DNA from: Candidatus Zipacnadia bacterium
GTDB lineage: Bacteria; Armatimonadota; Zipacnadia; Zipacnadales; Zipacnadaceae
Reading direction: 5' to 3'
Assembly (NCBI GenBank): GCA_029821195.1
Contig: JALGTU010000053.1
Location: forward strand, 1-33,742
Length of the DNA: 33,742 nt
Below the pieces are notes generated by a model. It made no database searches, had not been told where the DNA came from, and was given only the letters and a program-made list of their open reading frames with translations. Both the position numbers and the translations under genes were made by a program. Of the stretch, positions 15,358 through 23,543 are shown in pieces (the stretch's first letter is position 1; every line of letters starts with the position of its first letter).

Positions 15358-15993
15358 TTATTGGGTTGTTTTGCCGCTCAGAATGCGGGTGAGGATGCCC
15401 GGCAGGTCTTGGGCAAACGCGCGTAGCGCCCGCCCCCGGTGGCTCACCTGGTTCTTCTCCTGTGGATTCATCTGCGCGAAAGTCTTTGCCGCTGGCGGAT
15501 ACCAGAACAGCGGGTCATATCCGAAGCCGCCTGTCCCTTTCGGCTCCGTTGTGATCAGACCGTCAACGCGGCCCTCCCAGGTGCCCAGTACGTTACCCCG
15601 GGCATCCGCCAGGATCAGCACACATATAAAAGAAGCCGCCCGCTGTGGGCCGGTCAGCCGACTCATCTGCTCCAGGAGCCACGCGATGCGCTCGGGGTCA
15701 CTATCCGCGATGCGGCTGGAGTGCACCCCCGGCGCCCCGTCGAGTGCGGGGACGAGAAGCCCGCTGTCGTCGGCCATCGCCAGGTACCCGCTCACCCGTG
15801 CAGCCGCGGTCGCCTTCTCCGTGGCATTGCCGGCAAAGTCGTCGTGCGATTCGTTGAGCTGCGGCGGGTTGGGCAGGTCGCCCAGCGCGATTACCTTCAG
15901 CGGTGTTTCGTGCAGCAGTTCACGGATTTCCCGGACCTTGCCGGGGTTCTCCGAGGCGACTACCACTACCTGCCGGCCGGCGTGCTGCATCAT
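15358..15993 (-). CDS. rdgB: XTP/dITP pyrophosphatase (RdgB/HAM1)
   Basis: This 211-residue enzyme removes deaminated purine nucleotides (ITP, XTP, dITP) from the pool. Signatures are present: ASENPGKVREIRELL (substrate-binding SNNxGK type), FAGNATEKA, the catalytic ADDSGLLVPALDGAPGVHSSR, GYDPLFWYP and SHRGRALRAF. The track's start at 16356 would overlap the aldo/keto reductase almost entirely; the ATG pair at 15993/15990 aligns with the family start, and I use 15993. In many genomes rdgB directly follows rph; here the aldo/keto reductase gene lies between them. The reductase stop is 1 base upstream of the start, so coupling is likely. Confidence 0.94.
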   Translation of the reverse strand: MMQHAGRQVVVVASENPGKVREIRELLHETPLKVIALGDLPNPPQLNESHDDFAGNATEKATAAARVSGYLAMADDSGLLVPALDGAPGVHSSRIADSDPERIAWLLEQMSRLTGPQRAASFICVLILADARGNVLGTWEGRVDGLITTEPKGTGGFGYDPLFWYPPAAKTFAQMNPQEKNQVSHRGRALRAFAQDLPGILTRILSGKTTQ

Positions 15994-15994
15994 C

Positions 15995-16945
15995 CTATCC
16001 CGCCCCGGTCTCTTTGAGTATCCGGTCAATGTGCACCAGTTGCTCAGCGGTGAGTTGCCAGCCTGCCGCCCCCGCTGTCTCGGCAATCTGGTCCGGGCGT
16101 TTGGCCCCGCATAGCGCGCAGGTAACTCCCGGCTGACTGAGCACCCACGCCACCGCCAGTTGCGCCATAGTCTTGCCCGCCTCCTCAGCCACTTGCGCCA
16201 TTCGGCGGACTGCTTCGACATTGTGCCTGAGTTGCTCGCCCTGCCACGCCGGGTGGCGACTGCGGTGATCGGTTTCGGGGAAGGTAGCATTCTCATCGTA
16301 TTTTCCGGTGAGCAGTCCCCGCGCCATCGGGCTGTAGCAGAGCACACCGATACCATTCTCCCGGCAGAAGGGCAGGAGCTGTTCTTCGATGTGGCGGTCG
16401 AGCATATTGTACTGTGGCTGGAGGCTGACCAGTTGGCCGATCGCCATTGATTTCTTCATCTGCTCGACGTTGTAGTTGGAGACGCCGATGTAGCGAATCT
16501 TGCCCGCCTCCTGAAGCTCGACCATCGCAGCCATTGACTCTTCGGGCGCGGTGTTCTCTTCATCCGGCCAGTGTACCTGGTATAGGTCAATGTAATCGGT
16601 ACCCAGGCGCTTCAGGCTGGCCTCGCAGGCCTGGAGCAGGTACTCTTTGCTGACGTTGCTCGTAGGCATATCGTCCGCACCGATGTACCGCCCGCCCTTG
16701 GTGGCGACAAAGACCTCGTCGCGATGACCGCGCAGCGCCTGGCCCAGCACTTGTTCGGAATGCCCCGAACCGTAGACATCCGCGGTATCGAAGAAGTTGA
16801 TGCCCAGATCAACAGCGCGGTGCACTGCGGCAATGGACTGCTGGTCCACGACATCGTCGCCCCACCACCATTTGCCCATCGCCCAGCAACCGAAACCAAT
16901 CACAGATACTTCCATATCGGTTGGGCCCAGCTTACGATATTCCAT
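15995..16945 (-). CDS. aldo/keto reductase
   Basis: The ATG at 16945 has AGGAG 8 bases upstream and opens the family sequence MEYRKLGPTDMEVSVIGFGCW. The 316-residue product has the AKR barrel residues: FFDTADVYGSGHSEQVLG (catalytic Asp and Tyr), VATKGG (Lys) and DLYQVHWPDE (His). The NADPH-binding end appears as PQYNMLDRHIEE and later helices. The enzyme should reduce a carbonyl compound with NADPH; the substrate is not predictable. The ORF track joins it to rph in one 536-residue frame, but that is a result of a frameshift in rph (see that entry), and there is no need to think of a fusion. Confidence 0.93.
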   Translation of the reverse strand: MEYRKLGPTDMEVSVIGFGCWAMGKWWWGDDVVDQQSIAAVHRAVDLGINFFDTADVYGSGHSEQVLGQALRGHRDEVFVATKGGRYIGADDMPTSNVSKEYLLQACEASLKRLGTDYIDLYQVHWPDEENTAPEESMAAMVELQEAGKIRYIGVSNYNVEQMKKSMAIGQLVSLQPQYNMLDRHIEEQLLPFCRENGIGVLCYSPMARGLLTGKYDENATFPETDHRSRHPAWQGEQLRHNVEAVRRMAQVAEEAGKTMAQLAVAWVLSQPGVTCALCGAKRPDQIAETAGAAGWQLTAEQLVHIDRILKETGAG

Positions 16946-16974
16946 ATATGAGTCTCCTTGGGTGCTATCTGTTC

Positions 16975-17605
16975 CTATGTGGTCAGGTCTGCCAGCACTT
17001 CTTTCTGCTTGGCGAACACTTCCGCCAGGCTCTTTCGCCCCAATGTCTACAGCCGCGCGCGTGTCCTCCTCGTAGCACAGGTCAAGCAGCAGCTCCCCGG
17101 CGACCAGCCCCAGCGAGATGGCAGCCACTTGGTCGCGCAGCAGTGAGGTCTTTACCAATTTCTTCTCACGCAGATAGCCGCATGCTTCAGCGAGAGCGAC
17201 GTAAGCGCCGGTAATGGCTGCGGTACGGGTGCCGCCGTCGGCCTGGAGCACGTCGCAGTCGAGATGGATCGTCCGCCGACCGAGGTGGTGCAGGTCGGCC
17301 ACCGCGCGCAGCGACCGGCCGATGAGCCGTTCAATCTCCAGACTGCGCCCGCTGCGCTGTCCGTGTGTGCCCTCCCGGACCGACCGCTGGTGGGTTGAGC
17401 GGGGCAGCATCCCGTAGTCGGCAGTCACCCAGCCCTGTTGGCTGTCCATCATCCAGTGTGGTACCCGGTCTTCTACCGTCGCCGTACAGTAGACTATGGT
17501 GTCGCCCATCTCGATGCGGCAGGATCCTTCGGCGTACTTGTTAACGCCCCGTGTGATGGTCAGGTCGCGCAGGTTGTCATTACCGCGCCCATCTATGCGC
17601 AGCAA
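16975..17605 (-). pseudogene. rph: RNase PH gene with internal deletion and frameshift
   Basis: From the TTG at 17605 (GGAGG upstream) the frame is a normal RNase PH up to residue 187: MLRIDGRGNDNLRDLTITRG, GRSLEIERLIGRSLRAVADL, LDCDVLQADGGTRTAAITG and LLLDLCYEEDTRAAVD. The next expected segment, beginning DMNVV and containing EVQGTAEG, is absent. In the +1 frame from 17043, 22 codons read LGRKSLAEVFAKQKEVLADL.. and stop at 16975, resembling the family's last helix (KGIAELIALQREVLA type). About 35 codons plus a frame are therefore missing near 17044. RNase PH trims tRNA 3' ends, and the missing piece is needed for the fold and the ring. Either a real lesion or an assembly error would explain this. 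Confidence 0.85.
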
Positions 17606-17608
17606 AGT

Positions 17609-19327
17609 TCAGTCGCCTCCGTTCGTCTGCTCGTCGTCTGGTGGTGGCTCGCCGGCAGTGGGCCGTTGGTCTGCCGTGACGTTACTCTCAGGCTCGGCCC
17701 GGCCCTCATAATACTGGCGCAGGCCGCGGATAATCGCCTCAGCCGCAGCGGTGCGCACTTCCGGTTTGGCCAGCAACCGCTCTTCTTCGTCATTATTGAG
17801 GTACATCAGCTCGACCAGCACCGAGGGAATCTCGGTCTCGCGAATGACCACAAAGTGCGCCCGCCGTACCCCGTTATCCTTGCGGCCGAGCGCCGCCAGC
17901 AGTTGCTGGTGGATGACAATGGCCAGCATCTTGCTCTGGGGCGTGTAGTAATATGTCTCGGTGCCCCAGTTGGTATTGGGCTTGGGCATGGCATTGGCGT
18001 GGATGCTGACGAAGGCATGGGCCCCCATCCTCTGGGCGAGCTTCGGGCGCTCGAACAGGTCCACCAACACATCGTGGTCGCGGGTGAGAAGCGCCGGGCA
18101 GCCGGCGGCCAGCAGCTTCTGGACCACTTGTGTGCCCACATCCAGATTGACATCTTTCTCCAGCAGCATCCGGCCGCGGGCGCCGCTATCATTCCCTCCG
18201 TGTCCCGGATCAATCATTATAAGCTTATCACAAAGCTGGGCTTTACTGAAGGTCAACTTCACCTGCCAGTTCTCATCACTAATCGGCGTGGACAGGTCAA
18301 AGCCGATCAGTTCGTTGAGGTAGATGTGAACTTCGATGCCCTCTGAGGTCGGCATTGCTTCCAGGCCCTTGACGATTTCCCCGCACCCCGGCTGGCGCAC
18401 CAACTCCTCGGGAGCCTGGACATCCCTCAGCTTCACCTGGATGCGCCACGGCTGGCTGAGCACATCGTAGTCCAGCTCCGCGGGCATGGACAGAGCGATC
18501 TCCACTACAGTGGACTCATCCGGCGTTTGATATACTCGAGTATGCTGGAGTTCGGGATAGCGGATGGGAAGCTCAGATTCGTCGCCATCGAATCGCCCGA
18601 CGATCAGCGACCCACCCCGGCCGTCGGCGCGCGGCAGCCAGACGACCTCTTGCTCCTCTGCCAGGTCCAGGACGTAGCGGGCAATCGCCGGCCGGCTGGC
18701 AAACTGTCCCCACCGCAGCCGCCACACTCCGTTCTGGCCGATGTAGCGCTTGCCCGAGGGCGAGTGCGGTTCGGCGCCGGCTATGTCCACGTACGCCCGG
18801 TACGGCTCGTCAATGTAGTTGACTTCGCCGGTTATCAGCCCGGTCGTCGCCAGTTCGACCGCCATCCCCTGCTCATCGCCACGCAGTACCGGCTCGTCCA
18901 TAGTCACCGCCACGTAAAAGTCAGTCAACTCCTTGTTCCAGGAGACTTTGCCGCCGAAAGCTTTGATGATCTCACCCAGCGGCGCGACCAGCACGTCGTC
19001 GGAGACCACCATCGGCGCGGGCAAAGGCTGCTGCTGCCCGTCCTGTTCGAAAAAGGTGGCTCCGGCCTCGAAGACGAACTCACGGCCGTCAGGCATAGTT
19101 GCCACCAGGCGGCGGGCCTCCGCTTGCCACTCCACGGTGGCCCCCAGACACCGCACCACGGCGTCTACCGGCCCCCACAGCAGGTGGTCTTGCACATAGG
19201 GAGCGGGCCCGTCGGCGATCCGGTGGGCGGCCACCTGCAAGTGGACGGCGGGGGCGGCGCCACCGTGAGCGTACCGAGGGCAGGTGAGAATGACCAGTGC
19301 TGCGGTTAGGACGTATCTAAGCTGCAT
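17609..19327 (-). CDS. N-acetylmuramoyl-L-alanine amidase (Amidase_3) with copper-amine-oxidase-N and AMIN domains
   Basis: A signal peptide (MQLRYVLTAALVILTCPRYAHG) leads to a copper-amine-oxidase N-terminal-like domain (about 30-135, VQDHLLWGPVDAVVRCLGAT and VAPLGEIIKAFGGKVSW), an AMIN-like beta region (about 220-360), and an Amidase_3 catalytic domain (about 370-550). Zinc and catalytic residues are visible in MIDPGHGGNDSGA, LLEKDVNLD, FVSIHANAM and PSVLVELMYLNNDEE. It cuts the bond between muramic acid and the stem peptide in the periplasm during cell separation or recycling. It is the first gene of the long operon, with a promoter 35-64 bases upstream, and is followed by rph with 3 bases between. 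An amidase near rph and rdgB is a known arrangement in several bacteria. Confidence 0.93.
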   Translation of the reverse strand: MQLRYVLTAALVILTCPRYAHGGAAPAVHLQVAAHRIADGPAPYVQDHLLWGPVDAVVRCLGATVEWQAEARRLVATMPDGREFVFEAGATFFEQDGQQQPLPAPMVVSDDVLVAPLGEIIKAFGGKVSWNKELTDFYVAVTMDEPVLRGDEQGMAVELATTGLITGEVNYIDEPYRAYVDIAGAEPHSPSGKRYIGQNGVWRLRWGQFASRPAIARYVLDLAEEQEVVWLPRADGRGGSLIVGRFDGDESELPIRYPELQHTRVYQTPDESTVVEIALSMPAELDYDVLSQPWRIQVKLRDVQAPEELVRQPGCGEIVKGLEAMPTSEGIEVHIYLNELIGFDLSTPISDENWQVKLTFSKAQLCDKLIMIDPGHGGNDSGARGRMLLEKDVNLDVGTQVVQKLLAAGCPALLTRDHDVLVDLFERPKLAQRMGAHAFVSIHANAMPKPNTNWGTETYYYTPQSKMLAIVIHQQLLAALGRKDNGVRRAHFVVIRETEIPSVLVELMYLNNDEEERLLAKPEVRTAAAEAIIRGLRQYYEGRAEPESNVTADQRPTAGEPPPDDEQTNGGD

Positions 19328-19361
19328 CGGGCAGTTTGGCCTCGCGCCGTCTGTTTGCTGA

Positions 19362-19391
19362 ATTATAAGCTGTTTAGTGACTCGGAGGCAA
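19362..19391 (-). promoter_or_regulatory. sigma-70 promoter of the amidase-to-pqqD operon
   Basis: On the minus strand TTGCCT (19386-19391), an 18-base spacer and a perfect TATAAT (19362-19367). Transcription would start near 19355, about 28 bases before the amidase ATG. It is the only clear promoter I see for the ten following genes. Confidence 0.65.
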
Positions 19392-19462
19392 GGTCGGGGG
19401 CCTTCGGCTGCTTCGCCCGTCGCTTGTGGGCAGGCGAGATGCCTGGTTACCGGGTGGGCCGA

Positions 19463-20101
19463 TCACGGCTCCCAGAGGTTGACGCCGGCGGTGAGCGTTT
19501 CGGCGGGCCTGATGTGCTTGGCATTACCCGCGCAGAAGACGAAATTGCTGAATTCGCTGTGGCGGGCGGCGACGTACTGGGACATATTACCCCACGAGGT
19601 CCGCCAGCCGAACGAGTTGGGCTGGCCCAGATCAAAAAACAGAATGACCTCGGCGGGATTATCTATCTGGGTTTCTATCAGGGAGGCGCCGGCGTACCCG
19701 CCGACCATCGCTACGTCCAGGTTAATGCCGTAGCTGTGTTTGAGCGAATTGGTGTACGACGGGCCGGCGGTCGGGCTCTCGTCGGCGGGGCAGAGGTAGA
19801 TGTCGCTGCTGCCCAGGTAGGGCTGAAGCAGAATATCCCAGCAGTCCTTAAGCGAGTTGCCCGGGACATCAATCAGTGCCGGAGGCAGGTAGAGGTCGTG
19901 GTCGCGGGCATACATCTGGGCCGCCAGGCCGATGTGGCGGATGTTGGCCAGGCAACTGGTTGCTTCAGCGGACTTGACCGCTCGCTCGAAAACCGGAAAC
20001 AGCATAGCCGCCAGAATGAGAATAATGGCTATCACTACTACCAATTCAATAAGGGTGAAGCCCAAGGACAGACTGCGGTGCACGAGTCTCTCCCCATCCA
20101 A
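19463..20101 (-). CDS. type IV pilin/pseudopilin-like protein, DUF1559-like
   Basis: The N-terminus has a prepilin peptidase site and methylation helix, LGFTLIELVVVIAIILILAAMLFPVF, cut after the Gly before FTLIE. The following sequence (AKSCLANIRHIGLAAQMYARDHD-like, then LLQPYLGSSDIYLCPAD) and the late histidine segment ARHSEFSNFVF identify the large group of prepilin-like proteins common in Planctomycetes and Armatimonadota, which normally end with an H-x9-DG motif. Here the expected DG reads AG (FCAGNAKHI). The function of these abundant surface proteins is not known. It is separate from the GspF gene 4.4 kb away. Start alternatives are possible; the ATG at 20101 gives a usual short leader. 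Confidence 0.88.
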   Translation of the reverse strand: MDGERLVHRSLSLGFTLIELVVVIAIILILAAMLFPVFERAVKSAEATSCLANIRHIGLAAQMYARDHDLYLPPALIDVPGNSLKDCWDILLQPYLGSSDIYLCPADESPTAGPSYTNSLKHSYGINLDVAMVGGYAGASLIETQIDNPAEVILFFDLGQPNSFGWRTSWGNMSQYVAARHSEFSNFVFCAGNAKHIRPAETLTAGVNLWEP

Positions 20102-20280
20102 AGGTGATTCAGGTTGAGCGGCAGACCGCAGCCGACAAAGGCGTAGCAGCGTTCAGTAGTTCAGAATTGGGCTTCCACCATCGCCAAGCGCTCCCCTCTG
20201 CCGGCTCATACGTTCTTCTTAGTCGTTTTGGCGCCGATATCGGTTGGTCAAATCTTGGCCAACTCGGTGAAACTGGGGTG

Positions 20281-20682
20281 TCACGGTGCCTCCGTCGGCT
20301 GGGCCAATTCCAGCGTAACGGCGGCTGTCGCGCCGTGCCGGGTTACCCCCAGATCGAAGACGCGGATTTCACCGGGCTGGAGGTCTTCGAGCAGAGTCAT
20401 ATTCATGCCGGTGGCGCTGCCGTGGGCGTCACGCAGTGTCACGTGCACCTCCACCGCCTCCACCACTGCCTCCCCAGTATTCTCAACCTCGCCCACCACC
20501 CTTACGGTGGTACGCCCCTCCTCGACGTATTCGCGGTAGCGGCGCACCTTGAGCGTGCCGATGCTCGCGGTCTTCTGTGGGCCGCCGCAGCCCGGCAACA
20601 GCGCGCAAGCTCCCCCTGCGGCCAGCAGCAGTGCCATTACGAAGATACGTGAAGCTCCAAGAAGTCGGGCGGTCATGGGCAA
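20281..20682 (-). CDS. lipoprotein with FxLYD-like domain
   Basis: The 133-residue product has a hydrophobic signal (IFVMALLLAAGGACALLPGC) ending in a lipobox LPGC, so it should be a lipid-anchored protein. The mature part (TLKVRRYREYVEEGRTTVRVVGEVENTGEAVVEAVEVHVTLRDA) is a small beta sandwich resembling FxLYD-type domains, in which the VVGEVENTG pattern recurs. No enzymatic motif is present. It lies between the prepilin gene and a small membrane protein on the same strand, with 41 bases to the latter. Partner unknown. Confidence 0.78.
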   Translation of the reverse strand: MPMTARLLGASRIFVMALLLAAGGACALLPGCGGPQKTASIGTLKVRRYREYVEEGRTTVRVVGEVENTGEAVVEAVEVHVTLRDAHGSATGMNMTLLEDLQPGEIRVFDLGVTRHGATAAVTLELAQPTEAP

Positions 20683-20723
20683 CTGGCCAATCTTGGCAAG
20701 AGTGGCGGTCCCTGTGTTAGCGT

Positions 20724-21029
20724 TCAGCGACGCCGCCGCGAACTGGGGCGTGGCGGGCGGCGCAGTCCCCGCTGCGGCTCGGTCTGGGGATATGGTTCCG
20801 TCTCCGGGCCGGCGGTGGCGGAATGGGGCAGCGAGGAGCGGCGTGAATCGCGCCGCTGGTAGGCGCCGGTAACGATTATCACACTCAGCAGTATGGTGAT
20901 CATTACCAGGCAGCCGTCAGTCACCGACATCTCTTTGTAGCCGAGCACGTCCTCGCCGAGCCATTGTACCAGGACAATGCCGGGAAAGAATAGCGCCAGT
21001 CCCAGGATGATGCCCCAGAATATTCGCAT
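20724..21029 (-). CDS. small two-helix membrane protein
   Basis: The 101-residue product has two transmembrane helices (WGIILGLALFFPGIVLVQWL and GCLVMITILLSVIIVTGAY) followed by a proline- and arginine-rich tail (RRPPRPSSRRRR). I recognise no family. Codon use and spacing fit a real gene: it starts 49 bases after the discoidin/SGNH gene ends and stops 41 bases before the lipoprotein start. The tail could be a cytoplasmic low-complexity segment. Confidence 0.65.
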   Translation of the reverse strand: MRIFWGIILGLALFFPGIVLVQWLGEDVLGYKEMSVTDGCLVMITILLSVIIVTGAYQRRDSRRSSLPHSATAGPETEPYPQTEPQRGLRRPPRPSSRRRR

Positions 21030-21078
21030 TTACTGTCTCCTTGTGCTGTGGCACGTTGTTGCGATCATTGCTGCCGGT

Positions 21079-22287
21079 TTACCATAACAGCTCTTCCAAG
21101 GCGTGACTTACGGCCAGGTGGGCCAACTGGCTCAGCGCGACATTGTCGTCGTAGAGTTCGGTAATGTCGCGCTGGCTGTAGGCCAGGATCGAGGCCGTCC
21201 GCACCAGTGCGGAACCGGTCAGTGATGCGACCTGCTCGTTGGCGAGGGCCAGGCGCATGCTGTCTTTGCCCTCGACCTGTGCGTAGCGGGCCAGCTCTTT
21301 GTGGTGAGCGAAGGGCGCCGGCGTAACCATTACGATCAGTGCGGGCACCTGCTGCTGGGCGCTGGACACCAATTCTTGGAGCTGGCGGCGGAATTGCAGC
21401 GTCGGCACCGCGTCCAGAGCGGCCTGCGTACCGTAGCTGATTATCAGCAGGTCCACCTCAGTGAAGTTTGCCAGCTCTTTGCGCGCGCCGGCCAGGCTGT
21501 CCACTCCTGGTTCGGCTACGGAGCGGATTACCTCGATGCTCTGGTAATCACCGTGGTACTTGAGGCGATTGATGAACAGGTCCAGCCAGGTGGGATGCTC
21601 CTCGTCACCGTGCCCCGCGAAACTGTCGCCCAGTACCCCGACGGTGATATCGGATTGGCCCTCCAGACAGTAGCGGCGGAATAAGCGCACGCTGTAGGGC
21701 TTGACCAGCGGCTGCTGCCAGCGAGCCAGAGCCATCACATCCGGAGGGCTGGCCGGATTGGCGAGGCTGTCATCCGAGTTGCCGTAAGCCTCGACCTCCC
21801 GCAAGTACAGACAATTGTCGCCGTTGACGCCCCCCGTCCAGGTGTCGAACATGGTGACCTTGATGTAGCGCGCCCGGCGGGCCGGAAAGGAGTGAACGAG
21901 CGGCTGAATCTTATCGGGGGGGAAGTAATACTCGCGCAAGGGCTGGAAATCACGAGCATTGATGGATGATAGCACAGCAATATGGCGGGTATTGCCATTA
22001 AGGCTGTTGTATAGCTTGACCTGAGTTACCTGGCAGATGCCACCCAGGTCAATGATGACTTCCTTGGGGAAGTTCGCCGAGTTGTCAGTGGCAAAACATC
22101 CTGGTGCCTGGTCGCTCTGGTTGAGGCCGTCAACCAACCCCGTCCATCCGGGCAGCAACTCAGTGGTGCACAGGTAAGACTTGTCCCTGGCGAGGTTGTC
22201 CTGCGCACCGCCGGGCGCGGCCAAAGCCAGTAATAGTGCCGTTACTGCGGCGGTCAGCTTGTAGCCATTCGACATCACATGCAGCAA
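21079..22287 (-). CDS. secreted discoidin (F5/8 type C) plus SGNH-hydrolase-like protein
   Basis: The track uses a GTG at 22293; a TTG at 22287 sits 5 bases after AGGGGG in AGGGGGTGATATTG and is the better start (402 residues). A signal peptide (KLTAAVTALLLALAAPGGAQ) precedes a discoidin domain (about 30-170; ARDKSYLCT, FPKEVIIDLGGICQVTQVKLYN, ARYIKVTMFD, LREVEAYG), which usually binds carbohydrate. The second half (about 215-402) resembles an SGNH hydrolase: block I VGVLGDSFAG with its nucleophile Ser, and a late segment LSQLAHLAVSHAL where block V (D-x-x-H) would be. Block III (G-x-N) is not evident (LLIISYGTQA). It may deacylate polysaccharide, or may have lost activity. It follows nadC by 36 bases. 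Confidence 0.75.
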   Translation of the reverse strand: MLHVMSNGYKLTAAVTALLLALAAPGGAQDNLARDKSYLCTTELLPGWTGLVDGLNQSDQAPGCFATDNSANFPKEVIIDLGGICQVTQVKLYNSLNGNTRHIAVLSSINARDFQPLREYYFPPDKIQPLVHSFPARRARYIKVTMFDTWTGGVNGDNCLYLREVEAYGNSDDSLANPASPPDVMALARWQQPLVKPYSVRLFRRYCLEGQSDITVGVLGDSFAGHGDEEHPTWLDLFINRLKYHGDYQSIEVIRSVAEPGVDSLAGARKELANFTEVDLLIISYGTQAALDAVPTLQFRRQLQELVSSAQQQVPALIVMVTPAPFAHHKELARYAQVEGKDSMRLALANEQVASLTGSALVRTASILAYSQRDITELYDDNVALSQLAHLAVSHALEELLW

Positions 22288-22323
22288 TATCACCCCCTCT
22301 GATCTGGTCTTTGGTTGACAACG

Positions 22324-23190
22324 CTAGGGGCTCAGTTGCAGCTCCAGACTGATGTCCAGCGACGGCGCCGAGTGGGTCAGCGTGCCCACCGATATCATAT
22401 CAACCCCGATCGCGGCTACTTCGGCGACGTTGCTCAGGTCTATCCCGCCGGAGGCCTCGATCAGCGCTTGGTCGCCGATGATCTCGACGGCTTCCCGCAT
22501 CATTTCTATGCTCATATTGTCGAGCATTATGATATCAGCGCTGGCAGCCACTGCCTCGCGCACCTGAGCAAGGTTGGTTGTTTCTACTTCTATCTTGAAC
22601 AGAGCGTGGGCGTTAGCCCGTGCTGCTTCGATAGCTGGCCGAACTCCGCCGACCAGGCGGATGTGGTTGTCCTTGATCAGTATTCCATCGTGCAGAGCCA
22701 GGCGATGGTTCTTGCCCCCTCCAGCACGGACGGCTGCGCGGTCCAACGCCCGCAAGCCGGGAGTGGTCTTTCGGGTGTCCACGATCTGCACTTTGGTGTC
22801 GGCAACAGCGTCAACGAACTTGCGCGTGAGAGCGGCGATGCCGCACAATCTCTGGACAAAATTGAGCGCGGTACGTTCCCCCGTTAACAGCGCCCGGGCT
22901 GGCCCCTTAACCTCTGCAAGTGTCTCCCCTGCGGCGAAGGGTTCACCAGGCCTCTTCAGCTCGATGAAGCTGACATCAGGGTTCAGTTGGGTAAAGCAAT
23001 GGTAAGCAACCGCCATGCCTGCTACTACGCCATCTTGCTTGGCTACAAGTACGCCGGTGGCATAGGCTGAGGTTGGAACTACGGCCCGGCTGGTTACATC
23101 ACCCGGGCCGATGTCCTCATCCAGCACCCGTGTCACAATGGCGCGAATCACGTGGTATTCAGCTTCTAGGTCGCTCTCGAGTGGCATCAT
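22324..23190 (-). CDS. nadC: nicotinate-nucleotide pyrophosphorylase (carboxylating)
   Basis: This enzyme converts quinolinate and PRPP to nicotinate mononucleotide in NAD synthesis. The product has the expected length (288) and motifs: DIGPGDVTSRAV, GERTALNFVQRLCGIAALTR, VDTRKTTPGLRALDRAAVRAGG, RLALHDGILIKDNHI, IEVETTNL, IIMLDNMS and EASGGIDL. Its start codon overlaps the panD stop by 4 bases (ATGA type), so the two are translationally coupled. NAD and pantothenate genes side by side serve two aspartate-derived coenzyme pathways. The nadA and nadB genes for the earlier steps are not in this window. Confidence 0.95.
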   Translation of the reverse strand: MMPLESDLEAEYHVIRAIVTRVLDEDIGPGDVTSRAVVPTSAYATGVLVAKQDGVVAGMAVAYHCFTQLNPDVSFIELKRPGEPFAAGETLAEVKGPARALLTGERTALNFVQRLCGIAALTRKFVDAVADTKVQIVDTRKTTPGLRALDRAAVRAGGGKNHRLALHDGILIKDNHIRLVGGVRPAIEAARANAHALFKIEVETTNLAQVREAVAASADIIMLDNMSIEMMREAVEIIGDQALIEASGGIDLSNVAEVAAIGVDMISVGTLTHSAPSLDISLELQLSP

Positions 23191-23543
23191 TGGACCGCCT
23201 CAATCCGATTACCCTCGCCCAGCACCACGACTTTCATCTGGTTGGCGTGGGCTTCGGTGTCGTCCATGGCACAGTACGACATAATATGGACCACGTCACC
23301 TACCGCGCCCCGCCGGGCGCATGGTCCGTACAGGCGTATCTTACCACTGCCCGCCGGCTCGGCGATGATATAGGTTTCGAAGCGCTCGCCGTTGTTGCAG
23401 TTCACTACCAGAACCCACTCGTCGGCCAGCAAGTCCACGGCTTCTAGAATTTCGCTGTCAATGCCGATACTTCCTTCGTAGTACAGGTTCGTATCGGTGA
23501 TCTTAGCGTTCTGGATTTTGGCTTTGGTCATCAGTCTAAGCAT
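23187..23543 (-). CDS. panD: aspartate 1-decarboxylase
   Basis: PanD makes beta-alanine from aspartate for pantothenate. The track starts at 23576; the ATG at 23543 aligns with the family (MLRLMTKAKIQNAKITDTNL) and places the self-cleaving pair at Gly24-Ser25 in YEGSIGID, the same numbering as the well studied E. coli enzyme. The protein is 118 residues. Other pocket residues appear in NCNNGERFETYII and GPCARRGAVGD. The start overlaps the panC stop by 8 bases and the stop overlaps the nadC start by 4, giving a tight panC-panD-nadC unit. Confidence 0.95.
   Translation of the reverse strand: MLRLMTKAKIQNAKITDTNLYYEGSIGIDSEILEAVDLLADEWVLVVNCNNGERFETYIIAEPAGSGKIRLYGPCARRGAVGDVVHIMSYCAMDDTEAHANQMKVVVLGEGNRIEAVQ

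Noticed and set aside
15995-17605. 536-residue RNase PH-aldo/keto reductase fusion protein
   Set aside because: The join is produced by a frameshift in rph. The reductase has its own ATG and strong ribosome-binding site at 16945, and the original rph end is legible in another frame.
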